DNA of 64,000 nt from Flavobacterium dauae (GCF_004151275.2 NZ_CP130821.1:2170001-2234000); one strand, 5' to 3'; shown: positions 7,894 to 17,341, counted from the stretch's first letter. A program made the numbers and translations. The notes: generated by a model not told the origin, from the sequence alone.

Positions 7894-8937
7894 ATGTTTA
7901 AAAAAGATGAAAATATAATATTAGGTATTTCTATTGGTGATATGAACGGCATTGGTCCTGAAGTTATTTTAAAAACGTTTGAAGACCCACGAATGATGGA
8001 ATTATGCACACCGGTGGTTTTTGGAAATGCCAAGTTATTATCGTTTATAAAAAAGATAATTAACTGCACAACCAACATACACGGAATTGATTCGTTAGAT
8101 CAAATCCAAAAAGGCAAATTCAATGTTTTAAATCTTTGGAAAGAAGGAGTTAATTTAGACTTTGGAAAGTTAGACGACACCATTGGTAAATATGCCATAA
8201 AATCGTTTATAGCTGCTACTAAGGCTTTAAAAAACAACGAAATTGACGCTTTGGTTACTGCACCTATCAACAAATACAACATACAATCTGAAGATTTTCA
8301 ATTTCCAGGTCATACTGATTATCTAGATAAAGAGTTAGAAGGAAATGCTTTAATGTTCATGGTTAGCGAAGATATAAAAGTAGGATTGGTAACAGACCAC
8401 CTACCCATACAAGAAGTATCGCAAAACATTACGCCCGACTTAATCAAGAAAAAAGTACGCACCATAAACCAATCACTAATTCAGGATTTTAATGTAATTA
8501 AACCACGAATTGCCTTGTTGGGATTAAATCCGCACAGTGGCGACAACGGTATTATTGGCAACGAAGAACAAACGTTTATTAACAACACCGTAAAAGAATT
8601 GTTCGATGAAAACATTATTGTTTACGGCCCGTATTCTGCCGATGCCTTTTTTGGCTCAGAACAATTCAGAAATTTCGATGCTGTTGTAGCATGTTATCAC
8701 GATCAAGGATTAATTCCGTTTAAAACCTTAACTTTTGGTACAGGTGTAAACTATACTGCCGGTTTAGACAGAATTCGCACGTCGCCAGATCATGGTACAG
8801 CATATGATATTGCAGGAAAAGGAATTGCCGATTTCACCTCATTTAAAAATGCGGTGTACACAGCTTTAGATATTTATAAAAATAAAAACGAGTATTTGCA
8901 AAGTACAGCAAACCCATTAAAGGTTTCAACTATTTAA
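7894..8937 (+). CDS. pdxA: 4-hydroxythreonine-4-phosphate dehydrogenase
   Basis: 347 residues. PdxA oxidises 4-phosphohydroxy-L-threonine with NAD in the DXP-dependent route to pyridoxal phosphate. Family marks are GISIGDMNGIGPEVILK at the N-terminus, TAPINK in the middle, GHTDYL, and ACYHDQGLIPFKTL followed by RTSPDHGTAYDIAGKG near the C-terminus. The histidines in GHTDYL, YHDQG and PDHGTA are the expected divalent-metal ligands. The gene is alone on its strand here and divergent from ribE. Confidence 0.95.
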   Translation: MFKKDENIILGISIGDMNGIGPEVILKTFEDPRMMELCTPVVFGNAKLLSFIKKIINCTTNIHGIDSLDQIQKGKFNVLNLWKEGVNLDFGKLDDTIGKYAIKSFIAATKALKNNEIDALVTAPINKYNIQSEDFQFPGHTDYLDKELEGNALMFMVSEDIKVGLVTDHLPIQEVSQNITPDLIKKKVRTINQSLIQDFNVIKPRIALLGLNPHSGDNGIIGNEEQTFINNTVKELFDENIIVYGPYSADAFFGSEQFRNFDAVVACYHDQGLIPFKTLTFGTGVNYTAGLDRIRTSPDHGTAYDIAGKGIADFTSFKNAVYTALDIYKNKNEYLQSTANPLKVSTI

Positions 8938-8961
8938 CAACAAAAAATTAATGATAACTAT

Positions 8962-8989
8962 TTGTAATTAAATAATTTTTATATCTTTG
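8962..8989 (+). promoter_or_regulatory. Promoter for the yceD-like/rpmF operon
   Basis: TTG at 8962-8964 and TATCTTTG at 8982-8989 with a 17-base spacer. The predicted transcript start is only about 10 bases before the ATG at 9003. Confidence 0.65.
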
Positions 8990-9002
8990 CACGCTCAAAT
9001 AG

Positions 9003-9608
9003 ATGGTTATGATAAGTGAAAAAGATTTTTTAATCCAGTTTTCGGGATTAAAGTTAGGAACACATCAATTTGAATATCATATTGAAAACGATTTTTTTAA
9101 TCTTTTCAATTACAGTGAATTCAACAGCACCAACATAGATGTTCAGGTCAACCTGCTAAAAAAGACAACTATGTTAGAACTAGAATTTTCACACAAAGGC
9201 ACAGTAAATGTACCTTGCGATATTACCAACGAAGATTTTGATTTACCTATTAAAGGAAATTTAAAATTATTGGTGAAATTTGGCGAAGAATTTAATAACG
9301 AAAACGAAGATTTATTAATTTTGCCGCACGGAGAATTTCAAATGAATGTTGCACAATACATTTATGAAATGATCGCTTTATCGGTTCCGTACAAAAGGAT
9401 ACATCCCGATATTGCAGCAGATTATGAAGAGGAGGAAGATTCAGAAGACGACTTGGATTTCTTAGACAGCGATGACTTGGAAATGATAAACGAAGACGAT
9501 ACTGATGACGACGATTTAAACGATAATGAAACCGACGAAAATTCGGACAATAATAAAGATACAGACCCACGTTGGGACAAATTAAAACAACTATTAACGG
9601 ATAAATAA
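9003..9608 (+). CDS. DUF177 (YceD-like) protein, ribosome-related
   Basis: 201 residues. The N-terminal 140 residues fit the DUF177/YceD fold, including the VPCDITNEDFDLPI stretch that stands in the place of the family's C-x-R-C region. The last 60 residues are strongly acidic (EEEEDSEDDLDFLD and onward) and end in DPRWDKLKQLL, the motif typical of Bacteroidota members. YceD is linked to 23S rRNA accumulation and is almost always next to rpmF, as here (9 bases apart). Either ATG 9003 or ATG 9009 could be the start; the short leader does not decide. Confidence 0.85.
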   Translation: MVMISEKDFLIQFSGLKLGTHQFEYHIENDFFNLFNYSEFNSTNIDVQVNLLKKTTMLELEFSHKGTVNVPCDITNEDFDLPIKGNLKLLVKFGEEFNNENEDLLILPHGEFQMNVAQYIYEMIALSVPYKRIHPDIAADYEEEEDSEDDLDFLDSDDLEMINEDDTDDDDLNDNETDENSDNNKDTDPRWDKLKQLLTDK

Positions 9609-9617
9609 TATTGTAAG

Positions 9618-9812
9618 ATGGCACATCCTAAAAGAAAAACCTCGAAAACAAGAAGAGATAAAAGAAGAACTCATTACAAAGCTGTAGCTCCAACAATTGG
9701 AACTTGCGCAGTAACCGGTGAGGCACACTTAATGCACAGAGCTTACTGGCATGAAGGAAAATTATATTACAGAGGACAAGTTTTAGTAGACAAAACAGAA
9801 GCTGTAGCTTAA
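9618..9812 (+). CDS. rpmF: 50S ribosomal protein L32
   Basis: 64 residues: [20 protein letters not shown], then a short C-terminal part. Only one cysteine is present, so this is the zinc-free type of L32. It is cotranscribed with the DUF177 gene and ends at the terminator at 9831-9856. Confidence 0.97.
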   Translation: MAHPKRKTSKTRRDKRRTHYKAVAPTIGTCAVTGEAHLMHRAYWHEGKLYYRGQVLVDKTEAVA

Positions 9813-9830
9813 TTCTAAAAGAATAAAAAA

Positions 9831-9856
9831 AGCTCTCGCAATGCGAGAGTTTTTTA
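9831..9856 (+). terminator. Intrinsic terminator after rpmF
   Basis: CTCTCGC pairs with GCGAGAG around a 3-base loop and is followed by TTTTTT. Confidence 0.88.
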
Positions 9857-9977
9857 GTTTAGCGTAAATTCAAACAAACAGCAAAACTGCTTTTTTCAAC
9901 AAAAAAAGCTGTTATTTGCTATTTTTTTTGTAATTTTCACCACTTTTTCAACTTTTTTGAACATTAAGTAGTCCCTT

Positions 9978-10976
9978 ATGACAAAAATAACAGCAGCCAT
10001 AACAGCGGTTGGTAAATATGTACCAGATTTTGTGTTATCTAATCAAGTATTAGAAACAATGGTTGATACAAACGATGAATGGATCACCTCGAGAACAGGT
10101 ATCAAAGAACGCCGAATTTTAAAAGATAAAGACAAAGGCACTTCTTTTATGGCAATTAAAGCCGCACAAGATTTAATTTCTAAAACAGGTTTAGATCCTA
10201 AAGAAATTGATTTAGTGTTAATGGCAACTACAACACCCGATATGCCCGTTGCAGCAACAGGCGTTTTTGTAGCTACACAAATTGGTGCAACCAATGCTTT
10301 TGCTTACGATTTGCAAGCTGCGTGTTCAAGCTTTTTATACGGCTTATCTACAGCAACTTCTTATGTAGAATCGGGCAGATACAAAAAAGTATTGTTAATT
10401 GGCGCAGACAAAATGTCTTCTATCATTGATTATACCGATCGTGCTACCTGTATTATTTTTGGCGATGGTGCCGGTGCGGTACTTATAGAACCAAATACAG
10501 AAGGTTTAGGTTTTCAAGACGAAATTTTAAAGAGTGACGGTATTGGTCGCGAATTTTTAAAGATTGAAGCTGGCGGATCTCTACTTCCTCCTTCTGCAGA
10601 AACCGTTGCAAACAAACAACATTACGTGCATCAAGACGGAAAAACGGTTTTTAAATACGCCGTTTCTGGTATGGCAGACGTTAGCGAACAAATTATGCAA
10701 CGCAATAATTTAACGCACGACGATATTAACTGGTTAGCACCGCATCAGGCAAACAAACGCATTATAGATGCTACTGCAAACCGTATGGGCTTAAACGAAG
10801 AAAAAGTTTTGGTAAACATACACAACTACGGTAACACCACATCGGCAACCCTACCTTTACTTTTAGCCGATTTTGAAGATCAGTTTAAAAAAGGCGACAA
10901 CATTATCTTAGCTTCGTTTGGAGGCGGATTTACCTGGGGTGCAATTTACCTTAAATGGGCTTACACAAAAAAATAA
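9978..10976 (+). CDS. fabH: 3-oxoacyl-ACP synthase III (KAS III)
   Basis: 332 residues. FabH condenses acetyl-CoA with malonyl-ACP to start fatty acid synthesis. The catalytic triad is visible: C116 in LQAACSSFLYG, H256 in APHQANKRI and N286 in HNYGNTTSA. Length is normal. The fabH-accB-accC order, with short gaps and one strand, makes a fatty-acid initiation operon: malonyl-CoA production and its first use. Confidence 0.96.
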   Translation: MTKITAAITAVGKYVPDFVLSNQVLETMVDTNDEWITSRTGIKERRILKDKDKGTSFMAIKAAQDLISKTGLDPKEIDLVLMATTTPDMPVAATGVFVATQIGATNAFAYDLQAACSSFLYGLSTATSYVESGRYKKVLLIGADKMSSIIDYTDRATCIIFGDGAGAVLIEPNTEGLGFQDEILKSDGIGREFLKIEAGGSLLPPSAETVANKQHYVHQDGKTVFKYAVSGMADVSEQIMQRNNLTHDDINWLAPHQANKRIIDATANRMGLNEEKVLVNIHNYGNTTSATLPLLLADFEDQFKKGDNIILASFGGGFTWGAIYLKWAYTKK

Positions 10977-11015
10977 AAATTAAATAGATAACGAACAATA
11001 AAATTTTAGAATTAT

Positions 11016-11501
11016 ATGGACATCAGAGAAATTCAAAATTTAATCAAATTTGTAGCAAAATCAGGAGCTACCGAAGTAAAATTAGAAATGGATGATATTA
11101 AAATCACCATTAAAACAACTTCAGAAAACGCTACGGTAGAAAACGGAACGTACGTTCAACACATTCCGGTATCTGTACCACAAGTTCAGGCTGCTGCACC
11201 AGTTGCACAACCTACAGAAACTGCTGCTGCACCAGTTGCCGCTGCAAACGACGATGCTAAATACATCACGGTAAAATCTCCGATCATCGGAACATTCTAC
11301 CGCAAACCATCACCAGACAAACCAGCTTTTGTTGAAGTAGGTGCTACTGTAAAAACAGGTGATGTTTTATGTGTGATCGAAGCAATGAAATTATTCAACG
11401 AAATTGAATCTGAAGTATCAGGAAAAATCGTTAAGGTTTTAGTTGATGATTCTTCTCCGGTAGAATTTGATCAACCATTATTTTTAGTAGATCCATCTTA
11501 A
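11016..11501 (+). CDS. accB: Biotin carboxyl carrier protein of acetyl-CoA carboxylase
   Basis: 161 residues. The C-terminal biotinyl domain carries the biotinylation motif [10 protein letters not shown] with the target lysine at residue 125. An Ala/Pro/Val-rich linker (about residues 50-78) separates it from the N-terminal part. It carries the carboxyl group between AccC and the carboxyltransferase. It lies 39 bases after fabH and 92 before the accC start. Confidence 0.96.
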   Translation: MDIREIQNLIKFVAKSGATEVKLEMDDIKITIKTTSENATVENGTYVQHIPVSVPQVQAAAPVAQPTETAAAPVAAANDDAKYITVKSPIIGTFYRKPSPDKPAFVEVGATVKTGDVLCVIEAMKLFNEIESEVSGKIVKVLVDDSSPVEFDQPLFLVDPS

Positions 11502-11593
11502 TTTGATTATTTGAAGAGGTGTTGATCTGAAAAAGATTGGCACGCTTCAAAAATTTTCAGATTTTCAAATTGTTTCATTTTCAAATTAAAAAG

Positions 11594-12946
11594 ATGTTTA
11601 AAAAAATATTAATTGCAAATCGCGGTGAAATTGCTTTACGCGTTATAAGAACGTGCAGAGAAATGGGTATTAAAACCGTTGCGGTTTACTCTACTGCCGA
11701 TGCAGACAGCTTACACGTTCGCTTTGCAGACGAGGCAGTTTGTATTGGCCCGGCTCCAAGTGCACAATCGTACTTAAAAATGCAGAACATTATTGCTGCT
11801 GCCGAAATTACAAATGCCGATGCTATTCACCCAGGATACGGTTTCTTGTCTGAAAACGCTAAGTTTTCTGAATTATGCCAAAAACACGGTATTAAATTTA
11901 TCGGTGCATCTCCGGATATGATCGATAAAATGGGAGATAAAGCTACTGCTAAAGAAACCATGAAAGCTGCCGGCGTACCTTGTGTACCGGGTTCAGACGG
12001 ATTATTAGAATCTTTAGACCACGCACGTAAAGTTGCCAAAGAAATCGGTTTTCCGGTGATGATGAAAGCAACTGCAGGTGGTGGCGGTAAAGGTATGCGC
12101 GAAATCTGGAAAGAAGACGAATTAGAAAAAGCTTGGGAAAGTGCACGTCAGGAAGCTGCGGCATCTTTCGGAAACGACGGTATGTATATGGAAAAACTAA
12201 TTGTTGATCCACGCCATATCGAAATCCAGGTTGTAGGAGATTCGTACGGAAAAGCTTGCCATTTATCAGAACGTGATTGTTCGATCCAACGTCGTCACCA
12301 GAAATTGACAGAGGAAACTCCGTCACCATTTATGACTGATGAATTGCGTTTAAAAATGGGGGAAGCTGCTGTTAAGGCTGCCGAATATATTAAATACGAA
12401 GGTGCGGGAACTATTGAATTTTTAGTTGATAAAGACCGTAATTTCTATTTTATGGAAATGAACACGCGTATTCAGGTAGAACACCCTATTACAGAGCAAG
12501 TGATTGATTACGATTTGATCCGCGAGCAGATATTAGTAGCTGCCGGCGTGCCGATTTCAGGTAAAAACTATTTACCTGAATTACACTCTATCGAGTGCCG
12601 TATCAATGCCGAAGATCCTTTTAACGATTTTCGCCCGTCGCCGGGTAAAATTACTACCTTACACGCACCAGGAGGTCATGGTGTACGTTTAGACACGCAT
12701 GTTTATTCGGGTTACACCATTCCGCCAAACTACGATTCAATGATTGCCAAGTTAATTACAACGGCACAAACACGCGAAGAAGCAATCAGTAAAATGAAAC
12801 GCGCTTTAGACGAGTTTGTTATTGAAGGTATTAAAACTACCATTCCTTTCCACCGCCAGTTAATGGACAATCCGGATTATGTTGCCGGAAACTACACAAC
12901 AGCGTTTATGGAAACATTCAAAATACAAAAACCTGTAGAGGAATAA
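11594..12946 (+). CDS. accC: Biotin carboxylase subunit of acetyl-CoA carboxylase
   Basis: 450 residues from the ATG at 11594. This start is chosen because the product then begins [16 protein letters not shown], the universal AccC start; the open frame upstream codes no homologous residues. The ATP-grasp core is seen, with the glycine-rich loop [17 protein letters not shown], the [11 protein letters not shown] stretch and the active-site [12 protein letters not shown]. It uses ATP and bicarbonate to carboxylate biotin on AccB. A terminator follows at once. Confidence 0.97.
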   Translation: MFKKILIANRGEIALRVIRTCREMGIKTVAVYSTADADSLHVRFADEAVCIGPAPSAQSYLKMQNIIAAAEITNADAIHPGYGFLSENAKFSELCQKHGIKFIGASPDMIDKMGDKATAKETMKAAGVPCVPGSDGLLESLDHARKVAKEIGFPVMMKATAGGGGKGMREIWKEDELEKAWESARQEAAASFGNDGMYMEKLIVDPRHIEIQVVGDSYGKACHLSERDCSIQRRHQKLTEETPSPFMTDELRLKMGEAAVKAAEYIKYEGAGTIEFLVDKDRNFYFMEMNTRIQVEHPITEQVIDYDLIREQILVAAGVPISGKNYLPELHSIECRINAEDPFNDFRPSPGKITTLHAPGGHGVRLDTHVYSGYTIPPNYDSMIAKLITTAQTREEAISKMKRALDEFVIEGIKTTIPFHRQLMDNPDYVAGNYTTAFMETFKIQKPVEE

Positions 12947-12952
12947 TTGATA

Positions 12953-12979
12953 AAGTCGAGCTTTTAGCTCGACTTTTTT
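12953..12979 (+). terminator. Intrinsic terminator after accC
   Basis: AGTCGAGC pairs perfectly with GCTCGACT around TTTTA, followed by TTTTT. Confidence 0.9.
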
Positions 12980-12998
12980 ATGCTCAATTTTTATACAT

Positions 12999-13198
12999 AA
13001 TGATTCTTACTAACTTTACACCAAGATATGTTTATGCTCGTCACTTCGAGTAAGCTTTCGATAGAAAACTGCATCGAAAAGTCTGTGAATTATAGGTTCT
13101 CGACAAGCTTCGGTTCTCGATACGGCTGACACCTTCTCGAACTGATGAAGATCTTAATTATATTTTGGTTTGGTATAAACTTCGTGATAGTCATTTTA
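12999..13198. repeat. About 200-bp dispersed hairpin repeat, copy B
   Basis: Near-identical to 6895-7094, same orientation, with the same nested inverted arms. It is followed at 13204-13232 by a fragment of the TGTCATTCCGAC hairpin family. The gap 12980-13288 holds only this material. Confidence 0.8.
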
Positions 13199-13288
13199 AT
13201 ACACTGTCATTCCGACGCTGTGAGGAATCTCATCATTAATAAAAATAGAGATCATTAATCCTATAAACCCTTAATTAAAAATTGGCTT

Positions 13289-15079
13289 TTAAGCTGCTTT
13301 ATCATCTTTTTCTAATTGCGAAATATAATACGAAGGCTTTAATCCGGTTACTTTAAAAAATGCCTCTGAAAAACTGCGGGCGTTGTTAAAGCCAAATTCT
13401 TCTGCAATTGCACTAATGGTAAGTTTACGCAGTTTTTTATTGTCATCAAATTGTGTTAATATAAGCTTTATACGTAACTGGTTCAAATAGTTTGTAAAAT
13501 TCTGTCCTTTACAGTTATTAATTACTTCAGATAAATATTTAGAATTGGTATTTAAATCTTTAGCGAGTGAATTTATGGTAATTTTTGAATTTAAATACGC
13601 TTGATTGTCTTCAAACACATTTAGTTTTTGTAAAAGCTCTTGCGTTTTTTTATCAGAAAGGCTCGTTTTACTCGTTTTGTTACTGTTATTGTTATTGTAT
13701 ACTGCTAATTCTTTTTGGTTATTTTCTTTCTCTAATTGTTTTATTTCCGGTATTACAATATGCGTTGTACTAAGTTCGGAAAACAACCTTTGTTGGGTAA
13801 AAAGTTCATATTTTTGGCGTAACGCCTTTTGTTTCTTTTTATAATAAAATAAACAAGAAACTAAAAATACAATAACTACTGCGGCAATACCAAGTATAAC
13901 GTACTTTCGGTACATCTGTATTTTAAGTTCTTTTTGTAAATGATCACGACTGGCTTCTAATTTAGTAGTTTCATACTTGGTATGAAGTACATTGCTTAAC
14001 CCTTTATATTGTTTTTGTAAGTGGTTGCTAACGGTTAACAATTTTTCGGTGTAAAAAAGCTGCGTCTTTAAATTGTTCGTTGTTTTATAATAGGCAATTA
14101 AATAATCATACGCTTCTAACAAATTTAAATCGCTGTATTCTTTTTCATCATATAAAAAATCTACTTTTTTAAATTGTTCTACCGCTGCTTCCTTTTCGTT
14201 GAGTTGCCATAAATTTTTACCTATATATAAATAGGCTAAATGCTCATTTGCAAAATCATCGTTGCCTTTAATAACGGGCAATGCCTTTTGCACTTGCTCT
14301 AAAGACGCTTTATACTGTTTTTGTATATATAGATTTTGTCCTTTTAAAAGAGAAAGATAAGCGTTTTCAATTTCAAAATGATGTTCTTTAAGTTTTTTAT
14401 TTATACTATTTAATGTATCAAATATTTTTTCAGACTCTGAAAATTTTAAAAATTGATAACATTTTGCTTTGTATTGAATAGAATTTATATACCCCCTTAA
14501 ATCATTGTATGAGTTTTGATTTTTATAATAATTGGCAGTTTGGGTAAAAAACGATAATGCTTTTTCATAATTACCCACAAAATAATAAATACTGCCAATA
14601 CCGTAACGCGATTTATTTAAATTGTAAAGGTCATTGGTTTTTGCCAATTGTTTTTCTGCCAACAGTTCATAATGCAGCGATTGCTCCATATCACGCTCCT
14701 TATAATACACCAAAGCCAGCTTGTTATAAGCCAGTCCCATGTATTTTACGTCTTGCTTTTTTATTGAAAGCTTTAATAATTCCTGTGCATGCCGAAGCCT
14801 TTCATTAAAGTTTGCACCATGAACAATATATTTACTTTTAGCGTAAAATATTTTCTCTAAATCGTCGTTTTTTTGTGCTTTATTTTCATAGGCTTTTAAA
14901 TAATCAAAATACAGCGTATCGGTATTTTTATGATTATCTAAAAAATTCCCCAAGGCTTCAAACGATTGTTTTTCTAATGTGTTTTGTGCCCAACCTAAAC
15001 TGCTTACAAACAATAATAAAGCAAAACAAATATATTTTTTAACAAATTCAATCAAAATATCAAGTGTTAATAAACGCAT
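13289..15079 (-). CDS. TPR-membrane-AraC hybrid regulator (module 1)
   Basis: 596 residues. The domains in order are: a signal or N-terminal anchor region (residues about 14-31, ending SLGWAQ); a periplasmic helical TPR-like array (about 35-370), with repeats such as AYNKLALVYYKERDMEQSLHY and GIGSIYYFVGNYEKALSFF; a coiled segment; one membrane helix (YVILGIAAVVIVFLVSCLFYY, about 393-413); and a C-terminal cytosolic AraC-type DNA-binding domain (about 497-590, with ISAIAEEFGFNNARSFSEAFFK and GLKPSYYI). The layout suggests a one-piece sensor that binds something with the TPR part and controls transcription inside. It is divergent from the lipoprotein gene at 15246 and has the same architecture as 22205-24061. 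The target genes are inferred from position. Confidence 0.8.
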   Translation of the reverse strand: MRLLTLDILIEFVKKYICFALLLFVSSLGWAQNTLEKQSFEALGNFLDNHKNTDTLYFDYLKAYENKAQKNDDLEKIFYAKSKYIVHGANFNERLRHAQELLKLSIKKQDVKYMGLAYNKLALVYYKERDMEQSLHYELLAEKQLAKTNDLYNLNKSRYGIGSIYYFVGNYEKALSFFTQTANYYKNQNSYNDLRGYINSIQYKAKCYQFLKFSESEKIFDTLNSINKKLKEHHFEIENAYLSLLKGQNLYIQKQYKASLEQVQKALPVIKGNDDFANEHLAYLYIGKNLWQLNEKEAAVEQFKKVDFLYDEKEYSDLNLLEAYDYLIAYYKTTNNLKTQLFYTEKLLTVSNHLQKQYKGLSNVLHTKYETTKLEASRDHLQKELKIQMYRKYVILGIAAVVIVFLVSCLFYYKKKQKALRQKYELFTQQRLFSELSTTHIVIPEIKQLEKENNQKELAVYNNNNSNKTSKTSLSDKKTQELLQKLNVFEDNQAYLNSKITINSLAKDLNTNSKYLSEVINNCKGQNFTNYLNQLRIKLILTQFDDNKKLRKLTISAIAEEFGFNNARSFSEAFFKVTGLKPSYYISQLEKDDKAA

Positions 15080-15161
15080 TTTATAGTGTTTTTTACAAAT
15101 TTACACAAAAATATTTAAATTTTTATTTGTTGTAAATCAGCATTTTAAACATTTTTTAAAC

Positions 15162-15181
15162 TGCAAATTCATGAATTTGCA
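15162..15181. promoter_or_regulatory. Perfect 20-bp palindrome, candidate operator
   Basis: TGCAAATTCATGAATTTGCA is a perfect palindrome in the divergent region between the regulator (start 15079) and the lipoprotein (15246). It lies 9 bases upstream of the putative -33 element, where an activator such as an AraC protein would bind. Confidence 0.5.
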
Positions 15182-15190
15182 CAACAACTA

Positions 15191-15222
15191 TTTGCGTTAA
15201 AAAACAAACGTACATACCTTCG
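15191..15222 (+). promoter_or_regulatory. Putative promoter of the module 1 lipoprotein
   Basis: TTTG at 15191-15194 and TACCTTCG at 15215-15222 (one mismatch to TAnnTTTG) with a 20-base spacer. A weak -7 element fits an activator-dependent promoter. Confidence 0.45.
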
Positions 15223-15245
15223 GAATAACTAAAAGCAAATAAAAA

Positions 15246-15848
15246 ATGAAAAACGCTCTTACCTATTTTTTGCCCTGCATCTTCTTATTATGTTCCTGTA
15301 CTGTAGATGATGTTTCTTATAATGAAAAAACAGAAGAGAGTAATTCTGTATTGGTTATTGATCAGCTTTTTAAAACTTTTGAAAATAAAACAAATAAAGC
15401 TCATAATAAACAGTCGCTTCAGGATTTAATCAACCAGATTGAAGCTGAAGCATTACAGGATGAAACTTTTTTTAATTTGGTTGATGAAAACTATAGCACG
15501 CCATTAGCTGCCGATATTGAAGCCATATTGACTGATGCTGATGCTGTATTGACAAATTTAAGCATAAGCACCACTGTAAAAAATTATGTACGTTCGATTT
15601 TAAATACCGATACGCAAACAGCGTTAAATACGTTGAGCCAAACCATACAAAACGATGTTTTGCTTACAAGTGTTGAAAAAGCAATGCTATTAGACATAAT
15701 AGATTTACAAAAGCAAAATGTTTTAGGTAACGGAATTGGAGATGATTGGGATAAAAAAGGCATTATAGCTTACTTGCAAGGTGCTGCACAAACAAAAGCC
15801 AATGCCGTTTTAAACACAGTTATTATACAAGTGTTGGCTGGTAATTAG
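15246..15848 (+). CDS. Small lipoprotein of unknown function (module 1)
   Basis: 200 residues. The signal peptide ends in a lipobox, FLLCSC, with the lipidated cysteine at residue 18. The mature part is helical-looking and Asp/Thr/Leu-rich without an obvious known domain. Its C-terminal segment (GNGIGDDWDKKGIIAYLQGA and following AVL/I-rich helix) lines up with the C-terminus of the lipoprotein at 24308 (GNGYDDDIRGRRTIAFAYGA), which likewise sits divergent from a TPR/AraC regulator. The two appear to be distant members of one family. I do not recognise that family and assign no function. Confidence 0.65.
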   Translation: MKNALTYFLPCIFLLCSCTVDDVSYNEKTEESNSVLVIDQLFKTFENKTNKAHNKQSLQDLINQIEAEALQDETFFNLVDENYSTPLAADIEAILTDADAVLTNLSISTTVKNYVRSILNTDTQTALNTLSQTIQNDVLLTSVEKAMLLDIIDLQKQNVLGNGIGDDWDKKGIIAYLQGAAQTKANAVLNTVIIQVLAGN

Positions 15849-15851
15849 ATA

Positions 15852-15904
15852 ACAGAAGACAGAAATCAGTTGACAGAAGACAGAAATCAGTTGACAGAAG
15901 ACAG
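15852..15904. repeat. Short tandem repeat, 21-bp unit, about 2.5 copies
   Basis: Units start at 15852, 15873 and 15894. Each begins ACAGAAGACAGAAATCAG; the third is cut after 11 bases. The rest of the gap to 16136 has no intact gene. A minus-strand open stretch at 15930-16121 looks like a remnant, not a gene. Confidence 0.8.
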
Positions 15905-16136
15905 CAACCTAAAATCTGAGAACTGAAATTTAAATAAAATAACCAAACATTATAAAAATACCCCACTTAAAATTGTCGCCAAAAAGTGAAGTTGCGGGAA
16001 CGGTTGCTGTACCCAAAGAAAAACTGCCAACCAAAGTCTTATTTCTATTCAACGACTTTAACTGATGTAGAAAAAAGGACTCAATTAACCCAGCCCAAGT
16101 CCTTATTATTAAATGGGGCAACTAAAAATAAAAATT

Positions 16137-16454
16137 ATGCGTAAATTCGTACTTAGTGCATTAGCTTGCGTAGCTTTTGCAGGAAGCGGTTTTGCTTCGA
16201 ATGAGGTTGTTGAAAAGGATGTTTTAACAATTACAGAAGAAAGTAATAGTATTTTAGATAATTTCGAATTTGCGGAATATCCATGCCAATTTGGAATTAC
16301 AGTTGCTACACCTGCTGGAGAATTTTTAGATGCTTACATTGTAGTTGGAAGAGAAGGAGGTACCCCTTGTGTAAACAGCATTGCCGAAGAAATTCACAGA
16401 ATGCGTGAGCTTTACCCAGGAGCTGAAGTAACTGTGACTATTGTTAGAATGTAA
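16137..16454 (+). CDS. Small secreted protein with two cysteines, unknown
   Basis: The start is taken at ATG 16137, because the product then opens with a clean signal peptide (MRKFVLSALACVAFAGSGFA). The full product is 105 residues and the mature protein about 85, with two cysteines (in YPCQFGIT and GTPCVNS) that could form a disulfide. The ending VTVTIVRM is beta-like, and AEEIHRMRELYPGAEV is probably one helix. No family is recognised. It sits between the module 1 lipoprotein and the GLPGLI genes, with a strong hairpin just after it. It may be made in excess over the genes downstream. Confidence 0.6.
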   Translation: MRKFVLSALACVAFAGSGFASNEVVEKDVLTITEESNSILDNFEFAEYPCQFGITVATPAGEFLDAYIVVGREGGTPCVNSIAEEIHRMRELYPGAEVTVTIVRM

Positions 16455-16467
16455 TAAAACTATTTAA

Positions 16468-16500
16468 AACAACACTAATCTTGAAATGGTTAGTGTTGTT
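16468..16500 (+). terminator. Hairpin between the small secreted gene and the GLPGLI genes
   Basis: AACAACACTAA pairs perfectly with TTAGTGTTGTT over 11 bp around an 11-base loop. Only a weak T stretch follows, so it may be a partial terminator or an mRNA-stabilising element. Confidence 0.6.
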
Positions 16501-16521
16501 AATTCTTAAAAATCTAATAAA

Positions 16522-17304
16522 ATGAAGAAAAAATCTTTTACTATTATTTTTTGTTTATTTATTGCGTGTTATTCTTTCAGTCAATCCAATGGTATTTTAG
16601 TTGAGTATCTTAATGTTTTTGATACAGAAGTACCTGTTGAAATGAAAGGTTATTTATACGCTTTACCTACAGAAGCAATTTATGAAGAGTTACTTGAAAC
16701 AAGAAGACCTTTAAGTGAAAAACTTGTAAAAAATGAAATTGAAATTGTTGAAGTTTACAAACCTTTAATTAACGATAACAAAATATTTATTGTTGATATT
16801 AATAATAAGTATGTAGAATATTTTGAATATTTAATACCGTCTAAAAAATCTAAAATTACTGATGAATTCTCCATAAAATGGATCACTGTTAATGAAAAAA
16901 AAATGATAAGTGATATAGAGTGTTATAAAGCAACTACCGATTTTAGGGGGAGAAAATGGGAAGCTTGGTACGCACCTTCAATTCCTTATTCATTTGGACC
17001 TTGGAAATTTTATGGCTTACCAGGCTTGATCATTTTAATCCATGATGAGAGTAAACGTTATAATTTCGCAGTTAAAAAAATTGAAAACCTCAAAGAAAAT
17101 ATTTACAAGGACAAATTAAAACAAGTAAAAAGCATTAAATATGATGTTCTACAAACTTTTAAAGAATTTGTCTTAGAGAGAGAAGAAATTATCGAAACAG
17201 CTTTTTCTAGTAGCACTATTGAAAGAGGAAAAGAAATAATAAGAGAAAAAATAAAACGATCAGGAAGAGAACTCATCTACGAATGGGAAGAAGATAAAAA
17301 ATAA
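16522..17304 (+). CDS. GLPGLI family protein 1
   Basis: 260 residues with a signal peptide (MKKKSFTIIFCLFIACYSFSQ). The family signature GPWKFYGLPGLI ends at residue 170, preceded by CYKATTDFRGRKWEAWYAP. GLPGLI proteins (TIGR01200 family) are exported proteins of Bacteroidota with unknown function, often beside outer-membrane receptor-like barrels, as here. This copy is the most divergent of three in tandem. All three end with the same (E/R)YEWEE tail, seen here as LIYEWEEDKK. Confidence 0.88.
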   Translation: MKKKSFTIIFCLFIACYSFSQSNGILVEYLNVFDTEVPVEMKGYLYALPTEAIYEELLETRRPLSEKLVKNEIEIVEVYKPLINDNKIFIVDINNKYVEYFEYLIPSKKSKITDEFSIKWITVNEKKMISDIECYKATTDFRGRKWEAWYAPSIPYSFGPWKFYGLPGLIILIHDESKRYNFAVKKIENLKENIYKDKLKQVKSIKYDVLQTFKEFVLEREEIIETAFSSSTIERGKEIIREKIKRSGRELIYEWEEDKK

Positions 17305-17341
17305 TTCCGTATATTTAGTTTTTAACACAAAACGCTGATTA

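Noticed and set aside
11949..12329. A 126-codon minus-strand frame inside accC
   Set aside because: It is a shadow of a strongly conserved gene, with no features of its own.
13585..13844. Small plus-strand frames inside the module 1 regulator gene
   Set aside because: They lie opposite the asparagine-rich and membrane-helix-coding part of the regulator and arise from its composition.
15930..16121. A 63-codon minus-strand frame in the gap after the module 1 lipoprotein
   Set aside because: It has no ribosome site and no signal or domain, overlaps the start region of the next gene and looks like a decayed fragment.
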